Origin: Talinum fruticosum
Taxonomy: Eukaryota; Streptophyta; Magnoliopsida; Caryophyllales; Talinaceae
Assembly: GCA_021018815.1 (NCBI GenBank)
Contig: JAITYX010000065.1
Location: 228,501 to 292,500 of the forward strand
DNA length: 64,000 nt
Direction: 5' to 3'
This document shows, in pieces, positions 48,086 to 59,327 of the stretch; position 1 is the stretch's first letter, and every line of letters starts with the position of its first letter. The notes under the pieces are model-generated. The model ran no database searches, was not told where the DNA came from, and saw only the letters and a list, made by a program, of their open reading frames with translations. Made by a program: the position numbers and the translations under genes.

Positions 48086-49035
48086 TTGTGAGAGCTGGGT
48101 GGGTTATCACTCGTCAAGGTTGCCTAGCAGTCCATCGTTTCCGGTGCGATGAGGCTGAAGGCGCTTGGGACGTCAAATTGGTTGGGTAAGTAAGTTCAAT
48201 TGTGTATTGTATTCAATTTTTATAGGTGGATTTTGCTTTGTGATTGGTTGTTATATGGGTAGAATATAAAGTTAATTGTAGGTTGGGTGTGGAAATTTTA
48301 AACAATTGGGGGTAGAATTTGTTATTATTTTGACATATGGTTTTGGTATACATTTATGTATGTAATAGTTGGCTTTGAATGAAGTTAGGGTTTTTAGTTT
48401 GGTTGTATGGACTGACTTCCGTAATATTGTTGATGAATATTGTTTCGTGGTTAAATGTGAGTAAATGAGTTGGGAGGAACATTTTGATATTTTATATTTG
48501 TGATGTAGTTGAAGTGTTATCATTTGAAATGGCGAAAATCAAATGTGTAGTTTAGTTATGATTATAGTGCTTGGTATGTAAATTTAACTGTGTAATAGGA
48601 CGGTAATAGGTTTGTTGTGCTTTTGTCATGCATGTTGTTATATATATTGGACAAGAGTGAAAATTTGGTTTTTGTCATACTTGTTGTACTAGCATGCCAT
48701 CCTGGGATTATTGTTAATGTTTAAGTGGTTGAGTTTGTAAAAGTTTATGTATAATTAAAAAGGTGGGTGTGGATGTGTTGTGTGGCTGTGTCAATGTAAT
48801 TTGTAGTTTATTGTGTACATATTATAAAGGTAATTTGGGTTCCATTATACCGATTGTATGAGTATATCATACTTGGGATGACTGTGTATATATACATTGG
48901 ATTATATGAATACATTAATAGAGATGGTAATTGGTAATTTATTAACATGGTATGTATGTAAAGTATAATTGAGGATATACGTTGTCTGTCCCACGTGTAG
49001 GGTGTTGTTATTGTGCAGAGTGATTGCAAATGTGA
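48086..49035 (+). other. MULE leader: 5' exon and long intron, right copy
   Basis: The leader exon (about 48086-48185) ends GACGTCAAATTGGTTG followed by GGTAAGTAAG, matching the left copy. The following AT-rich intron-like sequence has no ORF. Confidence 0.5.
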
Positions 49036-50965
49036 AAGATACGGATGGAGTCGGTGGTGGAGTAGTAGTTGGTGAGAGAGAGGTTGTTCCGTATATGTAT
49101 TTGGGGGGCAGTTGGAGAAGGACCATAATGGAGGTGTGGTGTATGTGGGTGGCAGTAGAGATTATGTTTGGTTGAAGGAGAATATAAGGGTGTGTGATGT
49201 ATGTAAGTTGGTTGAGGACGTGATGGGGGTTTCTTTAGGGGAGCGTAAGTTGTGGTACAGCTTTCAAGCATGATCGGAGGATGATAATGCCTTTTGCAAG
49301 GGAAGGTGATGTGAAGAAAATTTTGAAGTAGAACATGGATTTTGCATATATGTATGTATGTGGGGATAAGGTTCCTTATGTGACACCTTTATCACGGATG
49401 GGGAAATGGTTAATTGTGAAAAGAGGGGACGTGGTAACCCGAGCAATGTGGTCTTAGCAGTTGATGGTGATGGACGTAGTAAGTCATTCAAGGTAACGTT
49501 CGTTGAACATGTAATCTCAATATTTATGTTGTATGTTGTTATGGTGTGTGTGTGTGTGTCTTAATTTTTGCTTTGGGATTATGATAATTATACTCACTAT
49601 TTGTGTGGCTATGTGAGTGGCAGGTTGCAACCTCAAATATAGGAAGAAATAAGTGGCCAGCGATTGGGTGATGATGCTATTATAATTGGAGAAGACGTGG
49701 ACATATCGCAGGACAATTCAGAGCCGATCGAGTTCGGAATCGGATTCCGTCTCCGAGTGTCATTCTCCCGAGGATAGGGTTGTGTGGCCTCGATCCGGGG
49801 TGAAGTCCGAAGTATACCGTATGAGGATGTCAATATGGAAAAATGAAATTAAAGGAGGTGGGACAGGTATTTTCTTCAACTCGAATCATTTAGGTTGAGC
49901 ATGTCGAAATATGCAGTAGCCCACGAGTTTGAGTATAGGTTCAAAAGAAATTGCGGGGGCGCATTGAGGTAGAGTGCAAGGCGGTGAACTACGCTTTTAC
50001 ATATGTTTAACTAGACCCAACAAAGTGGATGGGATGATTGTGAAAGTTTTTAAAGTAGTACACTTGCATAGCATGGGGGATCGATGTCGGATGGGAGAAG
50101 GAAGGGGTAAAAGGCTTATAGCAAACCCGCTTGCGTATTTGGTAGATGGGAAAATCAAATTGTGCACCGATTATTCACCGACCGAGTTATTGAAGGACAT
50201 GCAACTAGAATTTAGAATGAATGTGTCGTACATGCAGTGATGGAGGGCAAGGGAGTACATTCGAAAAATGTTAATGGGTATACCACATGATCGGTACAAG
50301 TTATTGCCTCGCTATGCGCTGCAATTGTTAGATCAAATCCCGACTCGAGGGCGTTTCGCGAGGTTGATGGTTGTAGGTTCCGGTGAATGTTTGTTGCATA
50401 TGGGTCATCGGTGAATGGTTTCATACTAGGTTGTAGGAAGATATTGTTTGTTGACGAGCACTCATCTAAGCGGACCGTACGAGGGGACCTTGTTGGCTGC
50501 AGTTGCATTGGATGCAAATAACCATTTATTCGGCGTTGTATATGCAGTTGTGTCGAGGAGAACGACGACGATTGGTTATGGTTCTTGACGAATTGTACAA
50601 CTCTTTAGGAGGGTTAAAGTTTATGATAATGACAGATCGACACCAATTGTTACTCTGCTGTGCCTAAAGTGTTTGGTGTAGATAACTATGCATACTGTGT
50701 GCGGCATGTTGGGAGACCTTTGTAAAAGCGGCAACGAAACTTGGGTATCGCAAGGAAGCGTCAAAGATACTTATTCAGGAAATGTTCAATCGGGTTGCGT
50801 ACGCTCCAACCGATGCTCGAGTATAGGTTAGCGATGGAGGAAATTAGGACGTTTAAGCGTGAGTTGGCTATGTGGGTGGAGCAAAATAACCTAGAATGGT
50901 GGGCTAGGAGGTGTTCTAATTGTGGAGAAACGGGGCATTACAAGAACACTTGCAGAAACCTATGA
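49036..50965 (+). pseudogene. Mutator-like (MULE) transposase relic, right copy
   Basis: Same protein as the left copy, plus strand: VGEREVVPYMYLGG (about 49070), RRMIMPFAREGDVKKIL (about 49275), MRMSIWKNEIKGGG (about 49820), KIKLCTDYSPTELLKDM (about 50150), LEFRMNVSYMQ (about 50205), a DDE-core remnant (GPYEGTLLAAVALDAN, about 50475), KAATKLGYRKEASKIL (about 50730), and the knuckle CSNCGETGHYKNTC (about 50915). The SWIM region between is lost or unreadable: the sequence passes from the EYRL segment straight to the knuckle. Frameshifts are more numerous than in the left copy. Not functional. Confidence 0.8.
49542..49558. repeat. TG dinucleotide repeat
   Basis: Short TG run inside the right MULE gene at the position of the AC run (minus-strand TG) of the left copy. 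Confidence 0.8.
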
Positions 50966-52015
50966 GTTGACTTTAACACTCATTATCCAGGTGATTTTGT
51001 AGCTGCGAAGGACTTGCTTGCAGTGAATGTTTGATGTGATGACAGAGTTGCAATCACTATGTGACACCATGTTTTGCATATAAGGGTAGCATTTGAAGGA
51101 ATTATTGGAATATGTAATGTTTCGGCCTTATAAATATTTGGGGCATGTAACTTTTGGGCCATCAAATTTTTGTAAGCATTTATTACTTGATACATGAAAA
51201 GTAACACGAATCATTACCACCATGTGCCATCCTGTCATTGTTGTTTTTGCTAGTGTTAGGTGGCACAAATGGGTGTGTAATTTATGTAACCCCTTATTCG
51301 TACTATGATGTGATGTGGAAATATTATCGTAAATGTTTTCATGTGTATCATATTTGTAATTACTTTCGGTGCAACGACAATGGAACACATATTGGTCCCC
51401 GTCATGGGTTATCCCGTGGTCACGCACCATGGATTTTGTTGAAATTAGTTGCTACTTTCGTAATCTTAGGATAACGAAAGTGTGTAGCTTGGATAACGTT
51501 TTAGTACGGTTTGCAATTCACACGTGATTTGGACTTTAGTTTGCAACATGGCGTTATATTTGTCAAATCATGAACATTATGAGGTACAAAAGTAAGCTGG
51601 TAACATATATGCATAAAAGTGATGTTCACAGCGGTCATAATCCCTCTACACAACCTCAAAGGCTGTTAAATCCCAATACGCAAGAGGTTGTTAACAAAGA
51701 AGTTGTCTAGGTTAGGTTGTTTTTTATTTTGAAAAAAAGAAAAAATGAAGATAATGAAAAGTTTGTGTCATGTATTATTGAGGGGTGAGAATGAAGAAAA
51801 ATCTAAGTGAAAAAAATATGATAAAAAAGAGTGAAATAAAATGTTTGAGGAAGAGGGAATCAAGTTGAGTTGATGAGAGTTTGTTTGAGAGGTTTATTGG
51901 ATTAATTTGAGGTGTTTTGATGCTTTATTAGCTAAGTTTTACAGACTTAAATGAGTTATTTGGGCTCAAAGTTGGTGAAAAATGACAAAAAGGCAGCGAT
52001 GAGGTCGGTATTGCC
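50966..52015. other. 3' flank of the right MULE gene
   Basis: Aligns with the left MULE 3' flank up to about 51330. 51335-51490 is the single relative of the 150-bp direct repeats of the left arm. 51500-52015 is AT-rich without ORFs. Confidence 0.45.
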
Positions 52016-52019
52016 GGTG

Positions 52020-52620
52020 ACTTGGCACGGCCGTGCCCAATACTTCCGACCTAAACTTTCCACAACCGCCGTGAGCTCGCATGGGTGAAGCACGGGCTCA
52101 GCACGACACGTGCCAAGGTGAGCACTAGGCCCGCTGTTCCCAAGCATCACTCGTGCCCAAGTTATATCAAAATTTCCACAAACGTCGTGACGTCGCATGG
52201 TAAAGCATGGTTGAAGCACGACCATGTGGTCTATTTCGTAAAAGCTGTTTTTAGAAGTGCCGTGAGGAAGCACGGTTTTAGCACTAGTCAAGCACGACCA
52301 GTCTTCGAGCAATATTTCCGAAATACTATGTGCTCGCACAGTACAACATAGGTGAAGCACAGACTTGCGGTATATTTCAGCGAAATTGTTTCGAAGTGGC
52401 GTGAGGAAGCACGGTTTAAGCACGATGGAAGCACGACTAGTGCTGAGCAAAATTTCTAGAAAAACCATGAGCTCGGAAGGGTATAGCACGGGTGAAATAC
52501 GATATTGCAGTCTATTTCAACAAAATTATTTCGGAGGTGTCGTGAGGAAGCACGGTTTAAGCACGGTTTAAGCACGACCGAGTGCTAAGTGCTAGCACGA
52601 CCGTGCTTACGTCGGCAAGC
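52020..52620. repeat. Tandem array rich in GCACG/CGTGC motifs upstream of the Athila-type ORF
   Basis: A unit of about 135-140 bases is repeated four or so times; CGTGAGGAAGCACGG recurs at 52261, 52400 and 52541. Each unit carries AAGCACG and GCACGAC motifs that pair with CGTGC. The motif resembles the left-arm array, but the unit differs. It lies about 430 bases upstream of ORF1. Confidence 0.8.
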
Positions 52621-53068
52621 CTATGCGTGTCGTCTGGTTAGATTGAAAAACTTGATTTCGGTCTCCTCTTTCAACTTTTTAAGTTTCTTCTTCCTCCAAC
52701 CCTAGCACTCGTCCGTGCGCCCTCCTTCTCCATGTCGTGCTTCCACTCCGAATCTCTTCCGTTTCATCAATTCCACCTTCAATCCTCATTCGCCACATAA
52801 TTTCATCCCTAACCATCCTCATTTCATCCTTTTCATCCACTAAATTCTAGATTTTGTCTCTCCTCAAGTTCATCCTCCATTGTTGCATTTTTGAGGTTGA
52901 GGTGAGAGAAACCTTGCCTTTAAAGTTGTCCAAGGCTTTTGGAAGTCTAAATTTGCCACTTTTGCCAATTTTAGCGAGTTTTCTTCACTTATTTGGTGCC
53001 TCAAAGAGGGGTTACGAATTTCTCAAAGGGGTGCTACATTACTACATTTCTAACCTTCAAACTTCACA
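52621..53068 (+). other. Leader between the array and the Athila-type ORF
   Basis: CT-rich leader sequence with no supported ORF. Confidence 0.4.
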
Positions 53069-54367
53069 ATGGCTTCATCCAAGAGGGCTAGAACTCAACC
53101 CGAGTCATCTTCACGCTAGGGTGCTCAACCCCGGGTAATTCCTCCAACCCTTTTGGTATAGTTTTCTCTAGTAATACTCACCAAGACCGGTTTAAGAGAC
53201 TAGCTTCCCGTCCTATCTATGCACCTAGGCATTTTGATATTGACTTCTTGAAATAAATTGATCTTTGGGATGAGTTGCGCCATTTGCTTAATATTTTGGG
53301 ATTACAAGGGTTTGTCTGAAGATATTTGTTGGGGTACCCCTAAGGGGCTAGTTAGGGAGTTTTACAGCTCATTTAAGTCCGAAGATAGGAGGAAGGGCCA
53401 ATTGGGCATTCCCGAAGTCTCTTTTCGACTTTTGAATCGGGACTTCGAATGTCCAATGAAAAACATTAACTACCGAGGTACCACTTGGTAAATATATGGA
53501 GGATTACAAACCCTTTGATTTCTATATGTCTATTACTTGTGATGAGCGGCCAATGTATTTTGTGGGTAGTCCCGTTTTCCGTAGAGCCATAGATTATGAT
53601 GCTCGGCAAACTAAGGTAACCACTTTTTACAACCCTTTAATTCAGGTCCTACAACGATTCCTCGCCCATACGGTGTTTGCCCGTGACAGTCACAACACCG
53701 TTAGGAGCGATGAACCTGTTCCTTCTCTTACATGGTCATTAAGTGATTTGTGGCATCCATCTTCTTGCCTATATTCAATCCCAGGCCTCAAGTGGTAATG
53801 CTTGTCCTTGCTTATGGTGGGGTAGTCACGGTACTTGCCGTGAGTTTGGAGCTCGATGTTTCACAATTACCCATCCTCTACTACGGCTCCATCATCGATG
53901 GACGCGCCTTGGTGAACATGGATATTTTCGACTCTATCAATGGCGCTATTTGGGTCCATCACCACAACAAGCCCTTGTTTGCACTCCCCAACAATGAGTG
54001 CACCATCATCACCAACAAGGCCAATCGGAGTTATTCTTAGGCTGTTGTTGCTGGCCCCTCCCACCAAGCGGGCGCCTCTTCTTCTACTCAACCTACCCAG
54101 CCTGAGGACCCCAACACTTAGGAGCCTTTTCCTTCTTCTTCCACTAATGAGCCCTCCATGTTTGACATGATCCTGAACCGGCTCGATGTGCTCCAATTGA
54201 GGCAAGTAGATATGCGCGACATAATGCTCTTGAATCAGCAAAGCCTCGGGAGCATCGATAAGAGGGTCGATCACCTCGAGCATATTGCACGAGTATGCCT
54301 ACTACCATTATGGGGTGTCGTACCCTCCCCCGATTGGACACTACCGGAGCACCCGGGGTCCGAGTGA
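53069..54367 (+). pseudogene. Athila-type ORF1 (gag-like) relic, right copy
   Basis: A likely start is MASSKRARTQPESSS at 53069, followed by a stop. Later pieces in changing frames are GLVREFYSSFKSEDRR and FRLLNRDFECP (53340-53480), MEDYKPFDFYMS (53496), NPLIQVLQRFLAHTVFARDS (about 53630-53690), a variable-to-beta segment GALVNMDIF-like (53900), and a C-terminal helical segment MFDMILNRLDVLQLRQ (54158) ending at TGA 54365-54367. Domain order fits the Athila-group ORF1. No pol genes follow. It is diverged from the left copy (7034-8543), far more than the neighbouring MULE and GRF genes are. Confidence 0.6.
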
Positions 54368-55260
54368 CCCCCATCGTGAGTTCCCCTTCCTTCCTTTGGT
54401 CTTTTTCATTTCTGCATTTTATTGAGGACAATGAAATTCCTAAGCATGGGGAGGAGGTGGTTTGTCTTGTTGGACACTCGTATATGATGTTTTCATTGGA
54501 TATTCGACTGAATAGTAGTTTAGGTTGTACATGCTCATCATCTTCTTTATTTACATTTGCATTTAGGTGTTGCAGTAGTTACATTTTCATATTTTTATTT
54601 TTAGTTAGTTTCTTGCATGTTAGTGCATTTAGGTTAGTTTTAACCGTTGTTTTATTGGCTAATTTTCATCTTCATTTAGGTTTGCATTTAGGCATTGCAT
54701 TACAAGGAATGAGTAAGCATGCGGGGTTGATAAACTATAATTTTACGTGTTTTTACTTTTTTTAATGGCTAGTTTTAACCCTTGAAAGGCCTTCTTACCC
54801 AAACTCTTATTTGATTTAGCTTACTTTCTTCATTGGTGATTTAAGCGTGTGAATTTCTATCTTTTCAGGTAATCCCACCTTTTATGATAAAAAATACACC
54901 TTTCGAGATGCTAAGGAAGAGATCAGGAAGCCATGTATGGTTGGAGAGCAAAGAAAGAAACCACGCGAAGTCAACACTTAGTTTTCGATTTTTGCCTTTT
55001 TACCTCGTAAACTGTTAATTCTCTATATCTAATTTTCATTATACGTTCTTAGCCTGGTGTTCTCTCTACTTTTCAATACTTAGTTCAATTATTAAGAGGC
55101 CAAAGCTTGGAGTTACTTTTGGATTAATTGCAATCTAATTCAAGTTTAGTATCGTTATTCACCCTCATATGGTGTAGGGTAGTGCGAAGGAACTCCTCAC
55201 TCGTTCAAGTTATCTTCGGAAGCAATTTAAGCCTTTCAAATGTTGATTTTTGCCATTATC
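54368..55260 (+). other. 3' tail of the Athila-type segment
   Basis: Holds TTTTATTGAGGACAATGAAA followed by GCATGGGGAGGAGG (about 54417-54462), a purine-rich box of the kind seen near the 3' ends of Athila-type elements. The rest is T-rich with no supported ORF. Confidence 0.45.
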
Positions 55261-55739
55261 ATGAAATTATAAAATATATATAACAATCGTAATATGCAAT
55301 GAATTGTGAATTTCATGACATTCACTATTCATTACAAAAACATTTACTTGGGAGTCACGATTACCTAAGGGCGGGGTGGAGAACCATGGCCCGTGGTTGT
55401 CAATCGTATCTAAGTGCTTCACACAATTGAAACCGAGAAGGTCGAAGTAGTACAACAAAAGTTGCAACACATTTATCATTATCACACCAAACCGGAACAA
55501 CATACAATGTCCACGATGTAGAATAAACCAATACAAAGTGGTGTGCAAAGAAGGAGTACACATGTCATAACTTCATACTTCAAAGACTTGCTTTTGTTTT
55601 TCATCTGCTGGGTGTTACGACAACAACAACACTCACTGAATCCCCGACACAAGTAATGTAAATATAACATGTCATAAGAAATGGGTGGACCAAATCCCTT
55701 GTATAAGAGACCAAAGTGGAGGATTGAAAAATAACAACT
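55261..55739. other. Unassigned stretch
   Basis: No recognised protein. A minus-strand frame is open at 55563-55267, without a domain I know. Confidence 0.3.
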
Positions 55740-56034
55740 TACATTGACAACAAAGGAAATATAACTGGCGTTAGCAATCATGCTATTAAGATGGACTACA
55801 AACAGGTCCCACAACACAGCGACTCCTCCAACGAACCCAAATGTGTCACAATAGAAGGAATCCATACCATGTGCTTCGAATAACAGCGTCTTGCTTTCTT
55901 CCCAACACAACGTGTCTCTGTCAACATGACTACGGGGATTGAGTGATGGATCCGATAGTGTACAAGTTTGGCCTGAATGAAGCCTTGGGTATTCCTCTAC
56001 AATTCCATACATAAATAACAATGTCGTCATGCAT
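55740..56034 (-). pseudogene. LINE (L1-type) endonuclease domain fragment
   Basis: The minus strand from 56034 reads MHDDIVIYVWNCRGIPKASF and then RPNL, the N-terminal catalytic block of an L1 apurinic-type endonuclease (W-N-C-R-G), and in another frame GMDSFYCDTFGFVGGVAVLW, the SGG-V-LLW block. Frameshifts separate the two. No reverse transcriptase is visible, so this is a short fragment. Confidence 0.65.
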
Positions 56035-56129
56035 AACCCCGGTACGGGTGGACACACCCCACCATAGGACATTGTTGTCGTAGCTTGTACATTATAAAGG
56101 ATGTCTGTTCAACTCTTCTAAGGTCCTCA

Positions 56130-56617
56130 TGTGAATATCCATTTCTTCACCAACATACCCATTAGGTACGACAAACATGTATGTGTTGTCCGTCCAACCG
56201 TCGTACTAGATGCTTGTGACATCGGACCGTATAGTGTACATCCCTTGGGAAACGTACGTCGGTGCTCGGGATGGGATGAATGTCAAACACTTCCAACAAA
56301 TCAGGATCTTCACTCATATGCTCTAAATGTAAAGACCATCTTCTGTCCTCTCATCCATTGGCTCTCCACTCAGGTGCCCAATGCTTGGTAAACTCCCTTA
56401 CGATAGGTATTTGCCTTGGGATAATGCGGCCGCAGGGAGTCGACACTTCAAGTTCCACAGGACGTTTGCGATCGCTTGAGTTGAAGTCATCATCCCGACA
56501 TCTAACTGGGAAGTCCATGAAAGATTGGAGGGTCGGGTTTGTTAGTGGATTGAACCTGTCACCATTAAGCCAACCAATATCAATGATGTCGCTCCAAGCA
56601 TCTTGACCTCCACCCAT
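56130..56617 (-). pseudogene. Unidentified ORF shared with the left arm
   Basis: Open from 56617 (GGGQDAWSDIIDIGWLNGD) for 88 codons through LQSFMDFPVRCRDDDFNSSD and PCGRIIPRQIPIVREFTKHW. After one stop the same frame continues with SEDPDLLEVFDIHPIPSTDV and VRCHKHLVRR. A short piece matches 6316-6400 in the left arm. I do not recognise the family. It runs opposite to the MULE genes. Confidence 0.4.
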
Positions 56618-56966
56618 GTGAACACGGATGTCATATACGGTTGATATTGTAAGCCGACACTAGAAAAGGATGCCGATTAGGGAAGTTGAGTAGAAAAATG
56701 TTAAGTAGTGAGAGGGAGGAGAGTGGAGCACAGCTTCAGCGAGTTGAGAAATGAATACGAGGGCAAAGAATTAGGGAAATGTAGCATATAAAAATTGAGG
56801 GTAATAAAGATAACACAAATGTGCATTTATTGTTCCAACCAAAGTCAATTTCTTTATTAATGAAGATGGTGGTCTTCCTCACAATTTAAACCATAGCAGT
56901 GGTCCCAAACCACAATCTCAATTGCCTTATTCTACGGAATTTCACTTTTAATAAAGACCTTCAATC

Positions 56967-57445
56967 ATGGTTATGTCCTGTCATTGTGGCTTGTAAGCTT
57001 GTGAATTTAAGACCCGAGATCATTATTGTAGACATTACATGAGGTGTCCGAAGAAATTGAGTATGGTAATCACGTATCATTTTCTAAATAACTCAACCTA
57101 TTTTTCTTGATCGTCATTTTCTGGACTCATACATTTACTTACGTATGCGATGTACATCTTTTAGTGTAGGATGAACTTCCATGTGGTTTCCGCAACTACA
57201 TTGACCCGAGTATCCCCAACAAGTGAAGGATGTCATTAACGACTTGGTTGATGAATTAAGAGAAATTAAGGATACAATGATCGAAGAACGCAACTTTGTC
57301 CACTGGACTCGTGAATCGAGACATGAAAGCGGATGCCGAGTTAAGGGAACACCTCCGGAAGATCGATCCGCACCTCCGCATTGCATACACCGTCATCATC
57401 ATTCTTGTCGACATCGTTTTAACCCAAATGGTTCCATTCAACTGA
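56967..57445 (+). pseudogene. GRF-like zinc finger, coiled coil, membrane protein gene 1 (right copy)
   Basis: Exon 1 (56967-57065) starts MVMSCHCGL, then a TAA stop where the left copy has a Glu codon, then ACEFKTRDHYCRHYMRC and PKKLSM before a GT donor. Exon 2 (57170-57445) follows a TTTAGTGTAG acceptor with DELPCGFRNYIDP, a charged helix, and MKADAELREHLRKIDPHLRI leading to the hydrophobic segment AYTVIIILVDIVLTQMV and TGA at 57443-57445. Same exon junctions as the left copy (5566-6051). Broken by the nonsense codon and frameshifts in the helix. Confidence 0.55.
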
Positions 57446-57484
57446 TAGATGTGTTTATTATGGGATAATCATGTCTCTGCTTAG

Positions 57485-57720
57485 TTTAAGTAGTACTTGT
57501 TACTTGTGCTACGTCGTTATCTTAAATGGAAATGTTCAAGTAATACTTAGTTGAAGTATTGGTTAGTTGAAGTACTACTTATTAGTACTTGTTACTATGT
57601 TATGTCCTTATCTTAAATGGAAATGTTGAAGTAGTCCTTAGTTGAAGTATTTATTAATTGAAGAAGTGGTTAGTTGAAGTAGTATTTGTTAGTACTTGTT
57701 ATTATGCTATGTTTGTTAAA
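57485..57720. repeat. Tandem repeat, about 115 bp
   Basis: Two to three imperfect copies of a unit containing AGTACTTGTTAC, TTATCTTAAATGGAAATGTT and AGTTGAAGTA. Confidence 0.8.
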
Positions 57721-58251
57721 GTCGATGTCCGTTCTTGATTACCAAGTATGATATGTCATCTTAAATGGAAACGTTTGCCCCACTATAATGCAAAATTCTC
57801 TTCTTATAAATCCTCGAATGACATCAACTACATTGTTGGATAAGAACAAAATTGGTTTGAAGGTTCCGAGGGTGGAAGTTAACTATTAGAGGTGATAATT
57901 TTTAAAAAGATAATAAAAAACGGTGAATAATGATAGTTCGGTATGATACGGATGTGTCCAGTTTTTCATTATAATAATCGAGAGGGAAGTCAATGAAATT
58001 TTTGTTCACCTTTTTTTTATTGGTTACCATGTTTATATACTTGACATCCACTTTATCATTTATTAGTGAATATGGTGCTGAGGTCACCGTCAATTCCAAC
58101 CCAAACTACTCTCATCCTTAATCCGGATATTAGTACTTGCATTACTTAACTACGATGATGTATACTTGAATTTCTTCAATCTTCATACAAGTACAATTTT
58201 CATTAAACGAATTGTAAATGGTTTGAATATTTTCATTTTCATACTAACATA
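57721..58251. other. AT-rich stretch between the GRF genes
   Basis: No gene recognised. Confidence 0.35.
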
Positions 58252-58388
58252 TAAATATCCCTATAATTTTTTAATATCAAATGGAGAGTAGGTGAGAACA
58301 ATTAAAAACGATTCAATAATTGAATATCCCTATAATTTTTTAATATAAAAAGGAGAGTAGGTGAGAACAATTAAAAATGAGTCAACAA
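58252..58388. repeat. Two-copy tandem repeat, about 68 bp
   Basis: Adjacent copies of AATATCCCTATAATTTTTTA followed by GGAGAGTAGGTGAGAACAAT and TAAAAA, nearly identical. Confidence 0.85.
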
Positions 58389-58615
58389 TTGAGTGCCCAA
58401 ATGTACCAAATCAGGACTACGTCATAAGTTTACAGCCCACACGTGGAGTTAAGTTTGGCGGGAGAAGTGGAGAGTGGAGGGAAGTACGAGCGCCATTTTC
58501 GGACATGTGGGGCTGCAGTAAATGCCATAATTTAACCCAAGTAAACCCTAAGCTTCATAGTAACTTCTTTCTTAGAAACCCACAATGACAAGTTTATCGA
58601 CCACAAGCATTGAAT

Positions 58616-59240
58616 GGACATTCAATTCGAAAGTCTGCTCCTACAAGTGCCCCCTATTATGGCCTTTAAAGATAGGATGACCTTGATGTGCCAATTCTCT
58701 CGTTATTGTGGGCTCCCGTTGACATAATTCGTGATTGCTCGGACCGATTCGGACGCTGTACAAGATGTCATAAGGTTATCAACTTTCCAATAACTTTGAA
58801 TTAGTTTTGCTTGAATTTATTAATGTCATCATAAATTAGTAGTACATTAATACGAGGTTTATTAATTTCCATCCAAACTCAATTAGTGGTATATATGATT
58901 AATTGAAAATATCTCCGATAATCCCTACTCTTCTTTTGATTTCTTGTAGAGGTCATGTAACCATTTCGCTTATGTTAATGACTCATTGATGAGAACCGAG
59001 AAGGTGTCGGTTCTAAGACTTGAACGGCAAAATTGGAAATGAATTACCGACCTAATCGTTGCGAAGGTTGTGAGCCAATACCAAGAAAATGACTTGAGGT
59101 TGAAGGCCCAACGAAAGTATGATATTTACTTGGGAATTGGTGAGGTTGGTGTTGTTGTGCACGTTCTTTGTCCTGTACATGGTGAAGGGGGCCGGTGTTG
59201 TGGACTGATGTTTATTCCGTATGGGTAGGATGAGTTTCAT
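58616..59240 (+). pseudogene. GRF-like zinc finger, coiled coil, membrane protein gene 2 (right copy)
   Basis: Exon 1 ends at 58774 with DRFGRCTRCHK before a GT donor; its finger is shifted in frame (YCGLPLT). Exon 2 starts at 58950 after TTTCTTGTAG with NHFAYVNDSLMRTEKVSVLR, then LERQNWK, a TGA stop, and remnants QENDLRLKAQRKYDIYLGI of the helix. The membrane segment is out of frame. Junctions equal those of the left copy at 4100-4773. The 3' flank runs to the CACTA end at 59328. Confidence 0.5.
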
Positions 59241-59327
59241 TTTGTGGGGCTCATGATGTGCTTGTGCAACTTTTGGATATGTGTATAGTGGTTGGGTATG
59301 GGAAGAACGACGGTGGTTTCGTGGGGG

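Larger units (their letters stand above)
47750..59327 (+). mobile_element. Right copy of the composite MULE-related element
   Basis: Plus-strand order: terminus GGAATTTACAAATGG, GA tract, MULE leader exon, MULE transposase, dyad array, Athila-type ORF1, GRF/membrane gene 1, GRF/membrane gene 2. This mirrors the left copy with inverted orientation. Extra material, including a LINE endonuclease fragment, lies at 55270-56100. The outer end is cut by a CACTA end at 59328. Confidence 0.55.

Noticed and set aside
53867..54283. 138-codon open frame on the minus strand
   Set aside because: Shadow of the Athila-type ORF1, whose domains read on the plus strand.
54295..54765. 156-codon hydrophobic plus-strand frame after the Athila-type ORF
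   Set aside because: T-rich 3' tail with no envelope-like or other domain; considered as a possible env and dropped.
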